The notes: generated from the letters alone by a model not told the origin. DNA of 64,000 nucleotides from Actinacidiphila glaucinigra (GCF_900188405.1 NZ_FZOF01000001.1:744001-808000); one strand, 5' to 3'. Positions 32,750 to 42,557 are shown, counted from the stretch's first letter. Translations and numbers: made by a program.

Positions 32750-34747
32750 ATGGCGCGCCTTGCCTACGGCGGCGACTACAACCCCGAGCAGTGGCCCGAG
32801 GAGGTCTGGCAGGAGGACGTCCGGCTGATGCGCGAGGCCGGTGTGACCATGGTCAGCGTCGGCATCTTCGCCTGGTCGAAGCTGGAGCCCGAGCCCGGCC
32901 GCTACGACTTCGGCTGGCTCGACCGGCTGCTGGACCTGCTGCACGAGCACGGCATCCGTGCCGACCTCGGCACCCCCACCGTCGTACCGCCCGCCTGGTT
33001 CTACGCGGCCCACCCCGAGGCGCTCCCGGTCAGCCGCGAGGGCGTCCGCTACGGCTTCGGCTCGCGCGGTGCCATCTGCCACAGCTCCGCCGCCTACCGC
33101 GCGGCCGCCGCCCGGATCACCGAGCGGCTGGCCGAGCGCTACGGCCGCCACCCCGCCCTCGCCCTGTGGCACGTCCACAACGAGTACGGCGTACCGGTCG
33201 GCGCCTGCTACTGCGAGGCGTCCGCCGAGGAGTTCCGGGACTGGCTGCGGGCCCGCCACGGCACCCTCGACGCCCTCAACGCGGCCTGGGGCACGGCCTT
33301 CTGGGGCCAGACCTACGGCGACTGGGCGCACGTCGACGCCCCGCGGCTGACCCCCACCGTCGCCAACCCGGCCCAGCAACTCGACTACGCCCGCTTCACG
33401 GACGAGACCGTCCGCGGCAACTTCACCGCCGAACGCGACATCCTGCACCGGCTGTCACCCGGTGTCCCGGTCACCACCAACTTCATGACCGCGCTCAGCC
33501 AGTGCGACTCCATGGACTACTGGGCCTGGGGACGCGAGGTCGACCTCGTCACCAACGACCACTACCTGATCACCGACGGGCGCCGCACCCACGTCAACCT
33601 GGCCATGGCCGCCGACCTGACCCGCTCCGTCGCCGGCGGCGCCCCCTGGCTGCTGCTGGAGCACTCCACCAGCGGCGTCAACTGGCAGCGGCGCAACCCC
33701 GCCAAGGCGCCCGGCCAGATGGCCCGCAACAGCCTCGCGCACGTGGCCCGCGGTTCGGAGGGCGCCCTGTTCTTCCAGTGGCGGCAGTCCCGCTACGGCG
33801 CCGAGAAGTTCCACTCCGCGATGCTGCCGCACGCCGGAACCGACAGCCGCGTCTGGCGCGAGGTCGTCGGGCTGGGCGCCGACATCGCCGCCCTCGCCGA
33901 GGTCGCCGGCACCCGGACCGTCGCGGACGCCGCCGTGCTGTGGGACTGGCAGTCCTGGTGGGCGCAGAAGCTGGAGTGGCGGCCCAGCCAGGACCACGAC
34001 GCGCGCGAACGCGCGGACAGCTGGTACGAGGCCCTGTTCGACCGCCACCTGACCGTCGACTTCGCCCGCCCGGAAGCCGATCTGTCGGCCTATCCCCTTG
34101 TCGTCGTCCCCGCCCTCTACCTCACCACCGAGGCCGCCGGACGGAATCTGCGCGCCTACGTCGAGGCCGGCGGCACGCTGCTGGTCTCGTACTTCTCAGG
34201 CGTCGTCGACGAGCACGACACCGTCCATCCGGGCCCCGTGCCCGGCGCGCTGCGGGACGTTCTCGGGCTGACCGTCGAGGAGTTCGCGCCGCTGCTCGAC
34301 GGCGAACGGGTCCGGCTCGACGGCCCCGAGGCTCCCGCGCTCACCGGCGACCTGTGGACGGAGGTCGTCGTACCGCGCGGCGCCGAGCCGGTGTGGACGT
34401 ACGCCGACGGCCCCGCCGCAGGCCGCCCCGCCGTCACCCGGCACGCCCTGGGGGCCGGCACGGCCTGGTACGTCTCCACCCGTCTCGGCCCCGCGGAGCT
34501 CGGCGCGGTCCTGGCCGCCGCGGCGCAGGACACGGGCCTGCCGGACCGGGCGGAACTGCCGCATGACGTCGAGGTCGTCCGCCGCGCCGGGGAGCAGGGC
34601 GCGTACCTCTTCGTGATCAACCACAGCGGGGCCGAGGCAAAGGTGCCGCTCGACGTGCCGGGCACGGAACTGCTCACCGGGGAGCGGGCCATCGGCCGGC
34701 TCAGCGTGCCGCCGGGCGCGGTCCGGGTGCTCCGGGAGGAGTCCTGA
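32750..34747 (+). CDS. beta-galactosidase, glycoside hydrolase family 42
   Basis: A 665-residue, apparently cytoplasmic enzyme (no signal peptide) that hydrolyses galactosides brought in by the divergent importer. Clan-A barrel marks are YGGDYNPEQWPEEVW at the start, the acid/base Glu in WHVHNEYG and the nucleophile Glu in LLLEHSTSGVNW. The central domain (PLVVVPALYLTTEAA, TLLVSYFSGVVDEHD) is the trimerisation domain and a small beta domain follows (GAYLFVINHSG). ATG at 32750 follows CAGGAG. Confidence 0.92.
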   Translation: MARLAYGGDYNPEQWPEEVWQEDVRLMREAGVTMVSVGIFAWSKLEPEPGRYDFGWLDRLLDLLHEHGIRADLGTPTVVPPAWFYAAHPEALPVSREGVRYGFGSRGAICHSSAAYRAAAARITERLAERYGRHPALALWHVHNEYGVPVGACYCEASAEEFRDWLRARHGTLDALNAAWGTAFWGQTYGDWAHVDAPRLTPTVANPAQQLDYARFTDETVRGNFTAERDILHRLSPGVPVTTNFMTALSQCDSMDYWAWGREVDLVTNDHYLITDGRRTHVNLAMAADLTRSVAGGAPWLLLEHSTSGVNWQRRNPAKAPGQMARNSLAHVARGSEGALFFQWRQSRYGAEKFHSAMLPHAGTDSRVWREVVGLGADIAALAEVAGTRTVADAAVLWDWQSWWAQKLEWRPSQDHDARERADSWYEALFDRHLTVDFARPEADLSAYPLVVVPALYLTTEAAGRNLRAYVEAGGTLLVSYFSGVVDEHDTVHPGPVPGALRDVLGLTVEEFAPLLDGERVRLDGPEAPALTGDLWTEVVVPRGAEPVWTYADGPAAGRPAVTRHALGAGTAWYVSTRLGPAELGAVLAAAAQDTGLPDRAELPHDVEVVRRAGEQGAYLFVINHSGAEAKVPLDVPGTELLTGERAIGRLSVPPGAVRVLREES

Positions 34748-34756
34748 GCAGGCGGA

Positions 34757-35524
34757 TCAGAGGCGGCGGGTCGCCAGCGTGAGGCGGTCGCGCGCGTCGA
34801 AGAGGGCGTCCTTGATCAGCTGCTCGTGCGCCGGGGTCAGCCGGGCCACCGGCACCGAGCAGCTGATCGCGTCCCGGGCGGGCGTGCGGTACGGGACGGC
34901 CACGCCGAAGCAGCGCAGGCCGAGCGTGTTCTCCTCGCGGTCCACGGCGTAACCCTGCTCGCGGATCTGGTGCAGCTCGGCGATCAGCTTCTCGCGGTCG
35001 GTGTGTGTGTGCTCAGTGAGCGGCTCCAGCGTCTCCGGCAGCAGCTTGCGGACCTGCTCGTCGGTGTACGTGGCGAGCAGCGCCTTGCCGAGCGAGGTGG
35101 AGTGGGCCGGCAGCCGGCGGCCGACGCGGGTGAACGGCCGCAGGTAGTGCGAGGACTGACGGGTCGCCAGGTACACGACGCTGGTGCCGTCGAGGCGGGC
35201 GAGGTGGATGGTCTCGCTGGTGTCGTCCGAGAGCCGGTCCAGGGTCGGGCGGGCCGCGGCCACCACCTCGTCGCCGTCGATGTACGAGGTGCCGACCAGC
35301 AGGGCGCGCACGCCGATCCCGTAACGTGTGCCGGTGGCGTCGGTCTCGATCCAGCCCAGCTCCACGAGCGTGCGCAGCAGCATGTACAGGCTGGACTTGG
35401 GGTAGCCGACGGCCTCCTGCACGGCGGCCAGGCTGTGCATGCCGGGCTGCCCGGCGAAGAACTCCAGCAGCTCCACCGTCCGCACCGCGGATTTGACCTG
35501 GGCCCCGCCCTCACCTGCAGCCAT
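34757..35524 (-). CDS. IclR-family transcriptional regulator
   Basis: A 255-residue regulator. The N-terminal winged helix (SAVRTVELLEFFAGQPGMHS, AAVQEAVGYPKSSLYMLLRTL) is followed by the IclR effector domain (ETIHLARLDGTSVVYLATRQ, LPAHSTSLGKALLA, DREENTLGLRCFGVAVP, ISCSVPVARLT). It is divergent from the aldehyde dehydrogenase gene and probably controls it through the dyad at 35599-35614. Two starts are possible; I use ATG 35524, with AGAGGGG ten bases upstream. Confidence 0.88.
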   Translation of the reverse strand: MAAGEGGAQVKSAVRTVELLEFFAGQPGMHSLAAVQEAVGYPKSSLYMLLRTLVELGWIETDATGTRYGIGVRALLVGTSYIDGDEVVAAARPTLDRLSDDTSETIHLARLDGTSVVYLATRQSSHYLRPFTRVGRRLPAHSTSLGKALLATYTDEQVRKLLPETLEPLTEHTHTDREKLIAELHQIREQGYAVDREENTLGLRCFGVAVPYRTPARDAISCSVPVARLTPAHEQLIKDALFDARDRLTLATRRL

Positions 35525-35573
35525 CTGGAGTGGACCCCTCTTGTTCGGCCGGGACCCGCGCAAGTAGGCTCCC

Positions 35574-35614
35574 GAACAGATTCACAGTTGCGGATGCTGT
35601 TCAGCATATCGAAC
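35574..35614. promoter_or_regulatory. probable IclR-family operator
   Basis: GTTCAGCATATCGAAC (35599-35614) has GTTC/GAAC arms around an 8-base AT-rich centre, and CTGTTC (35597-35602) also pairs with GAACAG at 35574-35579. It lies between the divergent IclR and dehydrogenase genes. Confidence 0.5.
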
Positions 35615-35636
35615 GAAAGGCCTGGAGGTACCCGCG

Positions 35637-37172
35637 GTGGCCGTACCAGTGTGGAGCGTCGATCCCCGAACCGGGAAGCAGCGGGAGCAGGTCGCCGTCG
35701 AAGCCACCGCCGAGGAGGTCGACGCCGCCGTACGCGCCGCCGCCGCGGCCTTCCCGGCGCTCGCCGACCGCGAGGTGCGGGCCCGGCTGCTGCGCACCGC
35801 GGCCGACTTCCTCGAGGAGGCCGGCCCCCGCATCCTGGAGGCCGCCGACGCGGAGACCGCCCTCGGTCCCGCCCGCCTCACCGGCGAACTCGGGCGCACC
35901 ACCTACCAGCTGAGGGCCTTCGCCGAGATCGTCGAGGAGGGCGCCTTCCTCGACGTCATCATCGACCACGCCGACGCGACGCTCGCCCCGCCCCGGCCCG
36001 ACCTGCGGCGCTACAAGATCCCGCTCGGCGTCGTGGCCGTCTACTCCGCCAGCAACTTCCCGCTCGCGTTCTCCGTGCCGGGCGGCGACACCGCCAGCGC
36101 GCTCGCGGCGGGCTGCCCCGTCGTCGTCAAGGCCCACCCCGACCACCCGGCGACGAGCGAGCTCTGCGCCGACGCGCTGCGCCGCGCCGCCGTCGAGGTC
36201 GGCCTGCCCGCCGACGTCGTCTCGGTCGTCCACGGCTTCCAGGCCGGCATCGACCTCGTCAAGCACCCGCTGGTCTCCGCCGCCGGGTTCACCGGCTCCG
36301 TACGGGGCGGGCGCGCCCTCTTCGACGCGGCGGCGGCACGACCCGTGCCGATCCCGTTCCACGGCGAACTCGGCAGCCTCAACCCGGTCGTCATCACGCA
36401 GGCCGCGGCCGAGGAGCGCGCCGAGCAGATCGGCGCGGGGCTCGCCGGGTCGATGACGCTCGGCGTCGGCCAGTTCTGCGTCAAGCCCGGCCTGGTACTG
36501 GCCCCGGCGGGGGAGGCGGGCGACCGCCTCCTCAAGTCCCTGGCGGCCGCGGTGGGCGACGTCGCCCCCGGCACCCTGCTCGACGCCCGCATGCGGGACA
36601 ACTTCATCGCGGGTGTGCGCGAACTGACCACGCTGCCCGAGGTGGAGGCGCCGGTCGAGCCCGGCGACGGCGGCGAGCACCTGGTGCGCGCCGGCTTCGT
36701 CTCCGTCCCGGCCGCCCGGCTCGCGGAGGGCGGCGAGCACGACGCGCTGCTGGAGGAGCACTTCGGGCCCGTCACGGTCGTCGCGCGGTACGGCACCGCG
36801 GAGGAGGTCGAGGGGGTGCTCGGACGGCTCCCCGGGAATCTCACGGCGACGGCGCACCTGAGCGAGGCCGAGGCGTCCGGCGGCGACGGGGACGCCTCCG
36901 GCGCGGAACTGCTGCGCCGGCTCACCACGCTGGCGGGGCGCGTCGTGGTGAACGGCTGGCCCACGGGCGTCGCGGTGGCCCCGGCCATGCACCACGGGGG
37001 GCCGTACCCGGCCACGACCTCGACGTCCACGTCGGTCGGCGGCACGGCGATCGAGCGGTGGCTGCGGCCTGTCGTGTACCAGGACGCGCCGGAGGGGTTG
37101 CTGCCGGCGGAGCTGCGTGACGGCAACCCCTTGGGGTTGCCGCGCCGGTTCAACGGGCGCCGCGAAGTCTGA
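35637..37172 (+). CDS. aldehyde dehydrogenase, 2-oxoglutarate semialdehyde (2,5-dioxovalerate) dehydrogenase type
   Basis: A 511-residue NAD(P)-dependent aldehyde dehydrogenase. The catalytic Glu is in FHGELGSLNPVVI and the catalytic Cys in GQFCVKPGLVL; the FxGELGSLNP version and the absence of the usual FTGS-then-GGK pattern are typical of the 2-oxoglutarate semialdehyde group. It would convert the product of KdgD, or of the pentonate pathway, to 2-oxoglutarate. GTG at 35637 follows CTGGAGG. The C-terminal RFNGRREV is also typical. Confidence 0.87.
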   Translation: MAVPVWSVDPRTGKQREQVAVEATAEEVDAAVRAAAAAFPALADREVRARLLRTAADFLEEAGPRILEAADAETALGPARLTGELGRTTYQLRAFAEIVEEGAFLDVIIDHADATLAPPRPDLRRYKIPLGVVAVYSASNFPLAFSVPGGDTASALAAGCPVVVKAHPDHPATSELCADALRRAAVEVGLPADVVSVVHGFQAGIDLVKHPLVSAAGFTGSVRGGRALFDAAAARPVPIPFHGELGSLNPVVITQAAAEERAEQIGAGLAGSMTLGVGQFCVKPGLVLAPAGEAGDRLLKSLAAAVGDVAPGTLLDARMRDNFIAGVRELTTLPEVEAPVEPGDGGEHLVRAGFVSVPAARLAEGGEHDALLEEHFGPVTVVARYGTAEEVEGVLGRLPGNLTATAHLSEAEASGGDGDASGAELLRRLTTLAGRVVVNGWPTGVAVAPAMHHGGPYPATTSTSTSVGGTAIERWLRPVVYQDAPEGLLPAELRDGNPLGLPRRFNGRREV

Positions 37173-37466
37173 GGCTTGCGCCTTCTGCGCCGGGTGGGTT
37201 GTGGTTGCGGCCGGTGGTTGTGTGCGGGTTGTTTGCGCCTGCGGGCGGCTGCGCCGGGCTGCCCGGTGGGTGTGTGCGGGTTGTTTGCGCCTGCGGCGGG
37301 CGGTTCTCCCGCCCTCCCGCCCGATTGCCCGGCGCGGTCAGTGCGGGCCTCGCACCGTGTGCCTGGGTCGGTGCCGCGCCGGCGCACGTCCTCAACGCTC
37401 GCGGTTTACGCCCACATCGTTCGGCACCGGGTCCGCCGCTCGTCGTTTCCGGGCGCACCCCGCCAC

Positions 37467-37509
37467 ACCCCCTCCGGTCGTGTGGGCGACTGACGGCCGG
37501 AGGGGGGTA
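37467..37509. terminator. terminator-like hairpin, third copy
   Basis: CACACCCCCTCCGGTC and GACGGCCGGAGGGGGGT pair around a short loop. It is the same hairpin as at 14971 and 15541 and lies downstream of the aldehyde dehydrogenase. Confidence 0.5.
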
Positions 37510-37655
37510 GGGGCGGTCCGGGGTTGCCGCACGCGTCTTGCTGAACCCCCATCGGCCGCCAGCGGCCACCAGTGCGCGCACCCTGTTTCGGCCTGCGGCC
37601 GGGGGACCTCCCGCTGGGGCAGCATCCAGTGGTGTGGGGAGGGGCGCCCTCCCAT

Positions 37656-37701
37656 CACCCCCCTCCGGCCGTTGGTCGCTCATCGATACGGAGGGGGCGG
37701 G
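37656..37701. terminator. terminator-like hairpin, fourth copy
   Basis: CACCCCCCTCCG and CGGAGGGGGCG pair around a longer loop that has drifted from the other copies. On the minus strand it lies 267 bases downstream of ectD. Confidence 0.4.
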
Positions 37702-37967
37702 GTCGTAGGGGTGGGCGTTCTGGACGCTGACGTGTATTTGTTGTGCGGCACAGACGGCACCGACCTGGACCGCCCGCCATGCACATAAATATGCGGTACA
37801 GAATGCCCAGCCCCGGAGGCCCCGCCCCCGGCCCGCCACGAACCGCGCGAGGCCCGCACCAATCATCCGGGGCAATCGGGCGGGCGGGCGGGCGAACCCC
37901 CAACCGCAACCACGACGCACTCGCACACAACAACGCACCGGACACAGAGCCGGCGCCCCCCGGAGGG

Positions 37968-38861
37968 TTACCGCACGGGCGTGAAGTCGCGCGCGCCGAT
38001 GAACTCGGGCCGCCGCACAGGCGCCGCGAACGGCTCGACGGCCGCGTTCTCCACGCTGTTGAAGACGATGAAGACGTTGCTGCGCGGGTACGGCGTGATG
38101 TTGTCCCCCGAGCCGTGCATGCAGTTGCAGTCGAACCAGACCGCGGACCCTGGCTGCCCGGTGAAGAGCCGGATCCCGTGCCGGCCCGCCAGTTCCGTGA
38201 GGGCCGTGTGGGAGGGCGTGCCCGCGTCCTGCATCTGGAGGGACTTCTTGTAGTTGTCCTCCGGCGTCGCGCCCGCGCAGCCCAGGAACGTCCGGTGCGA
38301 GCCCGGCATGATCATCAGGCCGCCGTTGGTGTCGTGGTTCTCGGTCAGCGCGATGGAGACCGAGACCGCGCGCATGCGGGGCAGCCCGTCCTCGGCGTGC
38401 CAGGTCTCGAAGTCGGAGTGCCAGTAGAAGCCGGAGGCGCCGAAGCCCGGCTTGACGTTGATCCGGCTCTGGTGGACGTAGACGTCGGAGCCGAGGATCT
38501 GCCGGGCACGGTCGACGACGCGGGGGTCGCGGACCAGTTCGGCGAAGACCGGGCTGATCTTGTGGACCTCGAAGACCGAGCGGATGTCCCGGGATTTCGC
38601 CTCCACGATGGACCGCTCGTCCGCGCGCACGGCCGGGTCGGCGCACAGCCGCTCCAGCTCGGCGTGGTAGCGGGCCACGTCCTCGGGCCCGATGAGCGCG
38701 TCGACGGGCAGGAAGCCGTCGCGGTCGAAGTCGCCGAGTTCGGACGGCCGGAGCGGGCCGGTCGTGCCGGGTGCGCCCCAGACGACCGGGTCCTGGCGCG
38801 GGGTCAGCACCTCGGCGGTGCCGCGGGTGGGGTAGAGGTCGGTCGTCGTCGCGGTGGTCAT
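37968..38861 (-). CDS. ectD: ectoine hydroxylase
   Basis: An Fe(II)/2-oxoglutarate dioxygenase that makes 5-hydroxyectoine. The 297-residue protein carries the EctD signature FYWHSDFETWHAEDGLPRMR with iron-binding His and Asp, and the third ligand His in WFDCNCMHGSGDNITPYPRSN; the RxxxxVF Arg for 2-oxoglutarate is in that same stretch. It is the last gene of ectABCD, six bases after ectC, so it is co-transcribed. Confidence 0.96.
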   Translation of the reverse strand: MTTATTTDLYPTRGTAEVLTPRQDPVVWGAPGTTGPLRPSELGDFDRDGFLPVDALIGPEDVARYHAELERLCADPAVRADERSIVEAKSRDIRSVFEVHKISPVFAELVRDPRVVDRARQILGSDVYVHQSRINVKPGFGASGFYWHSDFETWHAEDGLPRMRAVSVSIALTENHDTNGGLMIMPGSHRTFLGCAGATPEDNYKKSLQMQDAGTPSHTALTELAGRHGIRLFTGQPGSAVWFDCNCMHGSGDNITPYPRSNVFIVFNSVENAAVEPFAAPVRRPEFIGARDFTPVR

Positions 38862-38867
38862 CGCTGG

Positions 38868-39266
38868 TCACGCTCCCTCGGTGAGCAGGGGGTAGACGCC
38901 GTTCTCGTCGTGCACCTCGCGCCCGGTGACGGGCGGGTTGAAGACGCAGACGAAGCGCAGGTCGGTCTGGGGGCGCATGGTGTGCCGTTCGTGGCCGTCG
39001 AGCAGGTAGAGCGTGCCGGGGGAGATCCGGTGCCTCTCGCCGGTCTCGTCGTCGGTCAGCTCGCCCTCGCCCTCGACGCACAGCACCGCCTCGACGTGGT
39101 TGGCGTACCACATGGAGGTCTCGGTCCCCGCGTACATCACGGTCTCGTGCAGTGAGAAGCCCACGCGGTCGTCGGCGAGGATGATGCGCTTGCTGCGCCA
39201 GGTGCCGGTCTCGGCGGTGACATCGCGGTCGGTGCCCTCGATGTCCTTCAGGGATCGCACGATCAC
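38868..39266 (-). CDS. ectC: L-ectoine synthase
   Basis: Closes the ring of N-gamma-acetyl-diaminobutyrate to ectoine. The 132-residue cupin shows [21 protein letters not shown], the metal-site region [20 protein letters not shown] and the C-terminal [21 protein letters not shown]. The start is GTG 39266 after AAAGGA. It lies between ectB and ectD with short gaps. Confidence 0.96.
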   Translation of the reverse strand: MIVRSLKDIEGTDRDVTAETGTWRSKRIILADDRVGFSLHETVMYAGTETSMWYANHVEAVLCVEGEGELTDDETGERHRISPGTLYLLDGHERHTMRPQTDLRFVCVFNPPVTGREVHDENGVYPLLTEGA

Positions 39267-39285
39267 GGTGGGACGGTTCCTTTCG

Positions 39286-40557
39286 TCAGGCGGTCTCGCG
39301 GACGGAGCGGGCGAGGGTGCGCAGCCCCTCGTCGAGCTCCTCGGGGGTGATGGTCAGGGCGGGCAGCAGTTTGACGACCTCGCCGCGGGGGCCGGAGGTC
39401 TCCAGCAGCAGGCCCAGTTCGAAGGCGCGGGCGCAGACCCGGGAGGCCCGGCCGGGGTCGGTGAACTCCAGGCCCCACACCAGGCCGCGGCCCCGGTACC
39501 GGGCGCCGGAGCGCGGATGCTCGGCGCAGATCTCGCGCAGGACGGCCTCGGCCTGCTCTCCGCGCTTGAGTGTCTGCTTCTCCATGCTCGCGCCGTCCGC
39601 CCAGTAGGTGTCGAGCGCGGCGGTGGCGGTGACGAAGGCGGGGTTGTGGCCGCGGAAGGTGCCGTTGTGCTCGCCCGGCTCCCAGATGTCCAGTTCGGGA
39701 CGGAAGAGGGTCAGCGACATCGGCATGCCGTAGCCGCCGATCGACTTGGAGAGGGTCACGATGTCCGGCACGATGCCCGCCTCCTCGAAGGAGAAGAACG
39801 GGCCGGTGCGGCCGCAGCCCATCTGGATGTCGTCGACGATCAGCAGCATGTCGCGGCGCCGGCACAGGTCGGCCAGACCGCGCAGCCACTCGGGGCGGGC
39901 GACGTTGATGCCGCCCTCTCCCTGGATCGTCTCGACGATCACCGCGGCGGGCTGGTTGAGACCGGACCCCTGGTCCTCCAGCAGCCGCTCGAACCACAGG
40001 AAGTCCGGGACGCGGCCGTCGAGGTAGTTGTCGAAGGGCATCGGGGTGCCGTGCACCAGGGGGACGCCGGCGCCGGCCCGCTTCATCGAGTTGCCGGTGA
40101 CGGCGAGCGCGCCCAGCGACATGCCGTGGAAGGCGTTGGTGAAGGACACCACCGACTCACGGCCCTTGACCTTGCGGGCCAGCTTCAGCGCCGCCTCGAC
40201 GGCGTTGGTGCCGGTCGGTCCCGGGAACATCACCTTGTGGTCCATGCCGCGCGGGCGCAGCACGACGTCCTGGAAGCGTTCCAGGAAGGCGCGCTTGGCG
40301 GTGGTGCTCATGTCCAGGCTGTGCGTGATGCCGTCGCGCTCCAGGTAGTCGAGCAGGGCGCGTTTGAGCACGGGGTTGTTGTGCCCGTAGTTGAGGGCGC
40401 CGGCGCCGGAGAAGAAGTCGAGGTACTCGTGGCCGTCCTCGTTGAAGACGCGGCTGCCCTGCGCGCGGTCGAAGACGGCGGGCCAGCCGCGGCAGTAGCT
40501 GCGGACCTCGGACTCGAGGGTCTCGAAGACGGACGTGGCGGGCGGGGTGATGGTCAC
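39286..40557 (-). CDS. ectB: L-2,4-diaminobutyrate--2-oxoglutarate transaminase
   Basis: A PLP enzyme that converts aspartate semialdehyde to diaminobutyrate, the first ectoine-specific step. The 423-residue product shows [19 protein letters not shown] at the start, [46 protein letters not shown] and the PLP Lys in [15 protein letters not shown] at 40557 after AGAAGGAA. It is second in the ect operon. Confidence 0.96.
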   Translation of the reverse strand: MTITPPATSVFETLESEVRSYCRGWPAVFDRAQGSRVFNEDGHEYLDFFSGAGALNYGHNNPVLKRALLDYLERDGITHSLDMSTTAKRAFLERFQDVVLRPRGMDHKVMFPGPTGTNAVEAALKLARKVKGRESVVSFTNAFHGMSLGALAVTGNSMKRAGAGVPLVHGTPMPFDNYLDGRVPDFLWFERLLEDQGSGLNQPAAVIVETIQGEGGINVARPEWLRGLADLCRRRDMLLIVDDIQMGCGRTGPFFSFEEAGIVPDIVTLSKSIGGYGMPMSLTLFRPELDIWEPGEHNGTFRGHNPAFVTATAALDTYWADGASMEKQTLKRGEQAEAVLREICAEHPRSGARYRGRGLVWGLEFTDPGRASRVCARAFELGLLLETSGPRGEVVKLLPALTITPEELDEGLRTLARSVRETA

Positions 40558-40605
40558 CGTGCATTCCTTCTGTGGGGGAGGAGGAGTCGGGCGGGGACGG
40601 CCGGG

Positions 40606-41100
40606 TCAGACGAGGGGCCCGATGCGGTACAGGACTTCGGGTCCGTGGCCGTCGGGGAACAGCGCCGTGTCGAAGAGCACCCCGCGCTCGGTCCGTGCTC
40701 CGTGGCGGGCGGCGAAGGACGTGAACAGGCGGTGCGAGGCCTCGTTGTCCGGGGTGATCGTGGTCTCGACCTCGCGGACGCCGGACGCGGCGGCCCGTTG
40801 TGCGAGGTCGTCGAGCATCGCGGCCGCGAGCCCCCGGCCGCGGTGCGCCTCGTCCACGGCGACCTGCCAGACGACGAGGGTGCGGGGGCGTTCGGGGCGG
40901 ACGTAGCCGGTCACGAAGCCGATCGGTTCGCCGTGCGCCGTACGCGCCACCACGGAGGTGCCGGCGAAGTCCCGGCACCACAGGAGATAGCTGTACGGGG
41001 AGTTCAGGTCCAGGGTCCGTGAATCACGGGCGATGCGCCACAGTGCGGCGCCGTCCTCGATTCCCGGGGTGTCGAGCAGCAATTCCCTAGCGACGGTCAT
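40606..41100 (-). CDS. ectA: L-2,4-diaminobutyrate acetyltransferase
   Basis: Acetylates diaminobutyrate with acetyl-CoA. A 164-residue GNAT protein with the EctA signature LDLNSPYSYLLWCRDFAGTS, the acetyl-CoA loop HRGRGLAAAML and ETTITPDNEASHRLFTSFA. It is the first gene of ectABCD. ATG at 41100. Confidence 0.96.
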   Translation of the reverse strand: MTVARELLLDTPGIEDGAALWRIARDSRTLDLNSPYSYLLWCRDFAGTSVVARTAHGEPIGFVTGYVRPERPRTLVVWQVAVDEAHRGRGLAAAMLDDLAQRAAASGVREVETTITPDNEASHRLFTSFAARHGARTERGVLFDTALFPDGHGPEVLYRIGPLV

Positions 41101-41415
41101 GCGGAGACAACGTAGCGGGCGGAATTCCGAATCGCATGCCGCGCGGCCCTTGTGGTGGGTGGATGCCGCTGATATCAGGCGCGCGGAGGCCGCGGAGATG
41201 GGTTTGTTTACCCGTATATTTCGGGGCAGAAGGGTGGCATTGTGGCCTCGATCACATCCTCGAAATCATCACCTGGTGTCGATGAAATCTTGGCGTTTGA
41301 AGCCGTGATCCCGGGGCAGGAGTTGAATGCGGAATACCTTCCGGGATGCCCCGGATAATTACTCGGAATTTCCCCGCCGTCAAGTCGGCATGGAATTCGG
41401 CGCGCCGAAACACAA
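41101..41415. promoter_or_regulatory. AT-richer region upstream of ectA
   Basis: This stretch holds no gene. It is clearly poorer in GC than its surroundings (for example 41203-41224, which contains TTTGTTTACCCGTATATTTC, and 41240-41300), as expected for the osmoregulated ect promoter region. I could not pick out one convincing -35/-10 pair on the minus strand. Confidence 0.5.
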
Positions 41416-41452
41416 GGGCCGCCCCAGCCGTTCGCGACGGCCGGGGCGGCCC
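41416..41452 (-). terminator. terminator of the class V aminotransferase gene
   Basis: GGGCCGCCCCAGCCG (41416-41430) pairs with CGGCCGGGGCGGCCC (41438-41452), 15 bp with one mismatch, around TTCGCGA. On the minus strand it starts 20 bases after the aminotransferase stop, keeping that gene apart from ectABCD. Confidence 0.75.
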
Positions 41453-41471
41453 CTGGGGGAATGCGGTTCTC

Positions 41472-42557
41472 TCAGACCTGCCATGCGGCATCGGCCGCCG
41501 CCACGGCCGGCTCGGGGTCCGCCTCCAGGACGCCGGCCAGCGTGCGCAGCGTACGGACGACCACGGCGGGGTCGGCGTCCCGGCCGTAGTGGTTGACCCG
41601 GATCATCTCCTTGGCCAGTGCCCCGCCGCCGGCGACCAGCGGGAGCCCCGGTTCCAGGGCCAGGGCGCGGGCGACCAACCCGTCGGCGGCGACGCCGTCC
41701 AGGGTGCGCAGCGTCGTCGCGACCGGCGCGGCGTCCTCGTCCCGGTACACGTACGGCTCGACGGCGGCCAGCGCCGCCGCACCGGCCCGGGTCGCCGCCG
41801 CGGCGGCACGGTGCCGGGCGATCACCGCGTCGAGCCCGGCCTCCTCGATCCGCTCCAGGCAGGCCTCCAGCGCCAGCATCTCCAACTGCGCGGGAGCGTG
41901 CGGCAGCGCCTTGCGCCCAGCGTCGATCCAGCGCTCCTTCCAGTCCAGCAGCGACAGGTACGAACGGCGCGGCGCCGCCGGGTTGTCCGCCAGGCGCCGC
42001 CACGCGCGCTCGCTCACCGACACCGCCGACACCCCGGCGGGCCCGCCCATCGCCTTCTGGGCGCCGATCACACACAGGTCCACGCCCCACGCGTCCACCA
42101 GCAGCGGCTCGGCCGCCACCGACGCGACCGCGTCGACCATGAACAGCGCGCCGTGCGACCGGACCACCTCGCCGATCTCCGCCACCGGGTTGGTGTTGCC
42201 GGTCGCCGCCTCCGCGTGCACCAGCGACACGAAGTCGATCTCCGGGTGGCCGGACAACGCCCGCGCGACGTCCTGCGCGCTCACGGCGGCGTGGAAGGGC
42301 ACCTCCAGGTCGACCACGGTGGCGCCCGCGTCCCGCAGCCAGTTGCCGAAGGTCTGGCCGTACGGTCCGGTCACCACGTTCAGCGCCGTCGAACCCGGCC
42401 GCGCCCCGCCGCGGATGCAGCCCTCCAGCGGCAGCAGGGCCTCGCCCTGCGTGATCACGACGTCCTGCTCCGTGTGCAGCAGCGCGGCGACTCTCCGCTC
42501 GATCGCGGCGAAGCGCTCGGCGGTCAGCGGGGGCAGGTCGAGCAGGGGGTGGGACAC
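41472..42557 (-). CDS. class V aminotransferase (alanine--glyoxylate/serine--pyruvate type)
   Basis: A 361-residue fold-type I PLP enzyme. The cofactor Lys is in VIGAQKAMGGPAG; the Asp that holds the pyridine nitrogen is in LFMVDAVASVAAEPL, and VTGPYGQTFGNWL and SLVHAEAATGNTNP are also typical. I prefer the GTG at 42557 with GGAAG upstream over more distal starts. The amino donor is unknown. It stands beside ectABCD but has its own terminator and is divergent from the amidohydrolase. Confidence 0.82.
   Translation of the reverse strand: MSHPLLDLPPLTAERFAAIERRVAALLHTEQDVVITQGEALLPLEGCIRGGARPGSTALNVVTGPYGQTFGNWLRDAGATVVDLEVPFHAAVSAQDVARALSGHPEIDFVSLVHAEAATGNTNPVAEIGEVVRSHGALFMVDAVASVAAEPLLVDAWGVDLCVIGAQKAMGGPAGVSAVSVSERAWRRLADNPAAPRRSYLSLLDWKERWIDAGRKALPHAPAQLEMLALEACLERIEEAGLDAVIARHRAAAAATRAGAAALAAVEPYVYRDEDAAPVATTLRTLDGVAADGLVARALALEPGLPLVAGGGALAKEMIRVNHYGRDADPAVVVRTLRTLAGVLEADPEPAVAAADAAWQV

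Larger units (their letters stand above)
37173..37967. repeat. intergenic island with family A repeat units
   Basis: This 795-base gap between the convergent dehydrogenase and ectD genes holds no supportable gene. Its left part (about 37173-37560) is a direct copy of the unit at 14.68-15.05 kb, beginning only a few bases after the upstream stop in both places; 37320-37394 corresponds to the 77-bp core with a few differences. The right part (about 37600-37930) is a decayed inverted copy. Confidence 0.8.

Noticed and set aside
37173..37967. Small ORFs in the repeat island
   Set aside because: They start without ribosome sites, have Arg/Cys/Gly-rich composition and occur in all frames of the repeat.
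41252..41491. Small minus-strand ORF between ectA and the aminotransferase
   Set aside because: It runs through the terminator hairpin, has no ribosome site and no protein-like features.
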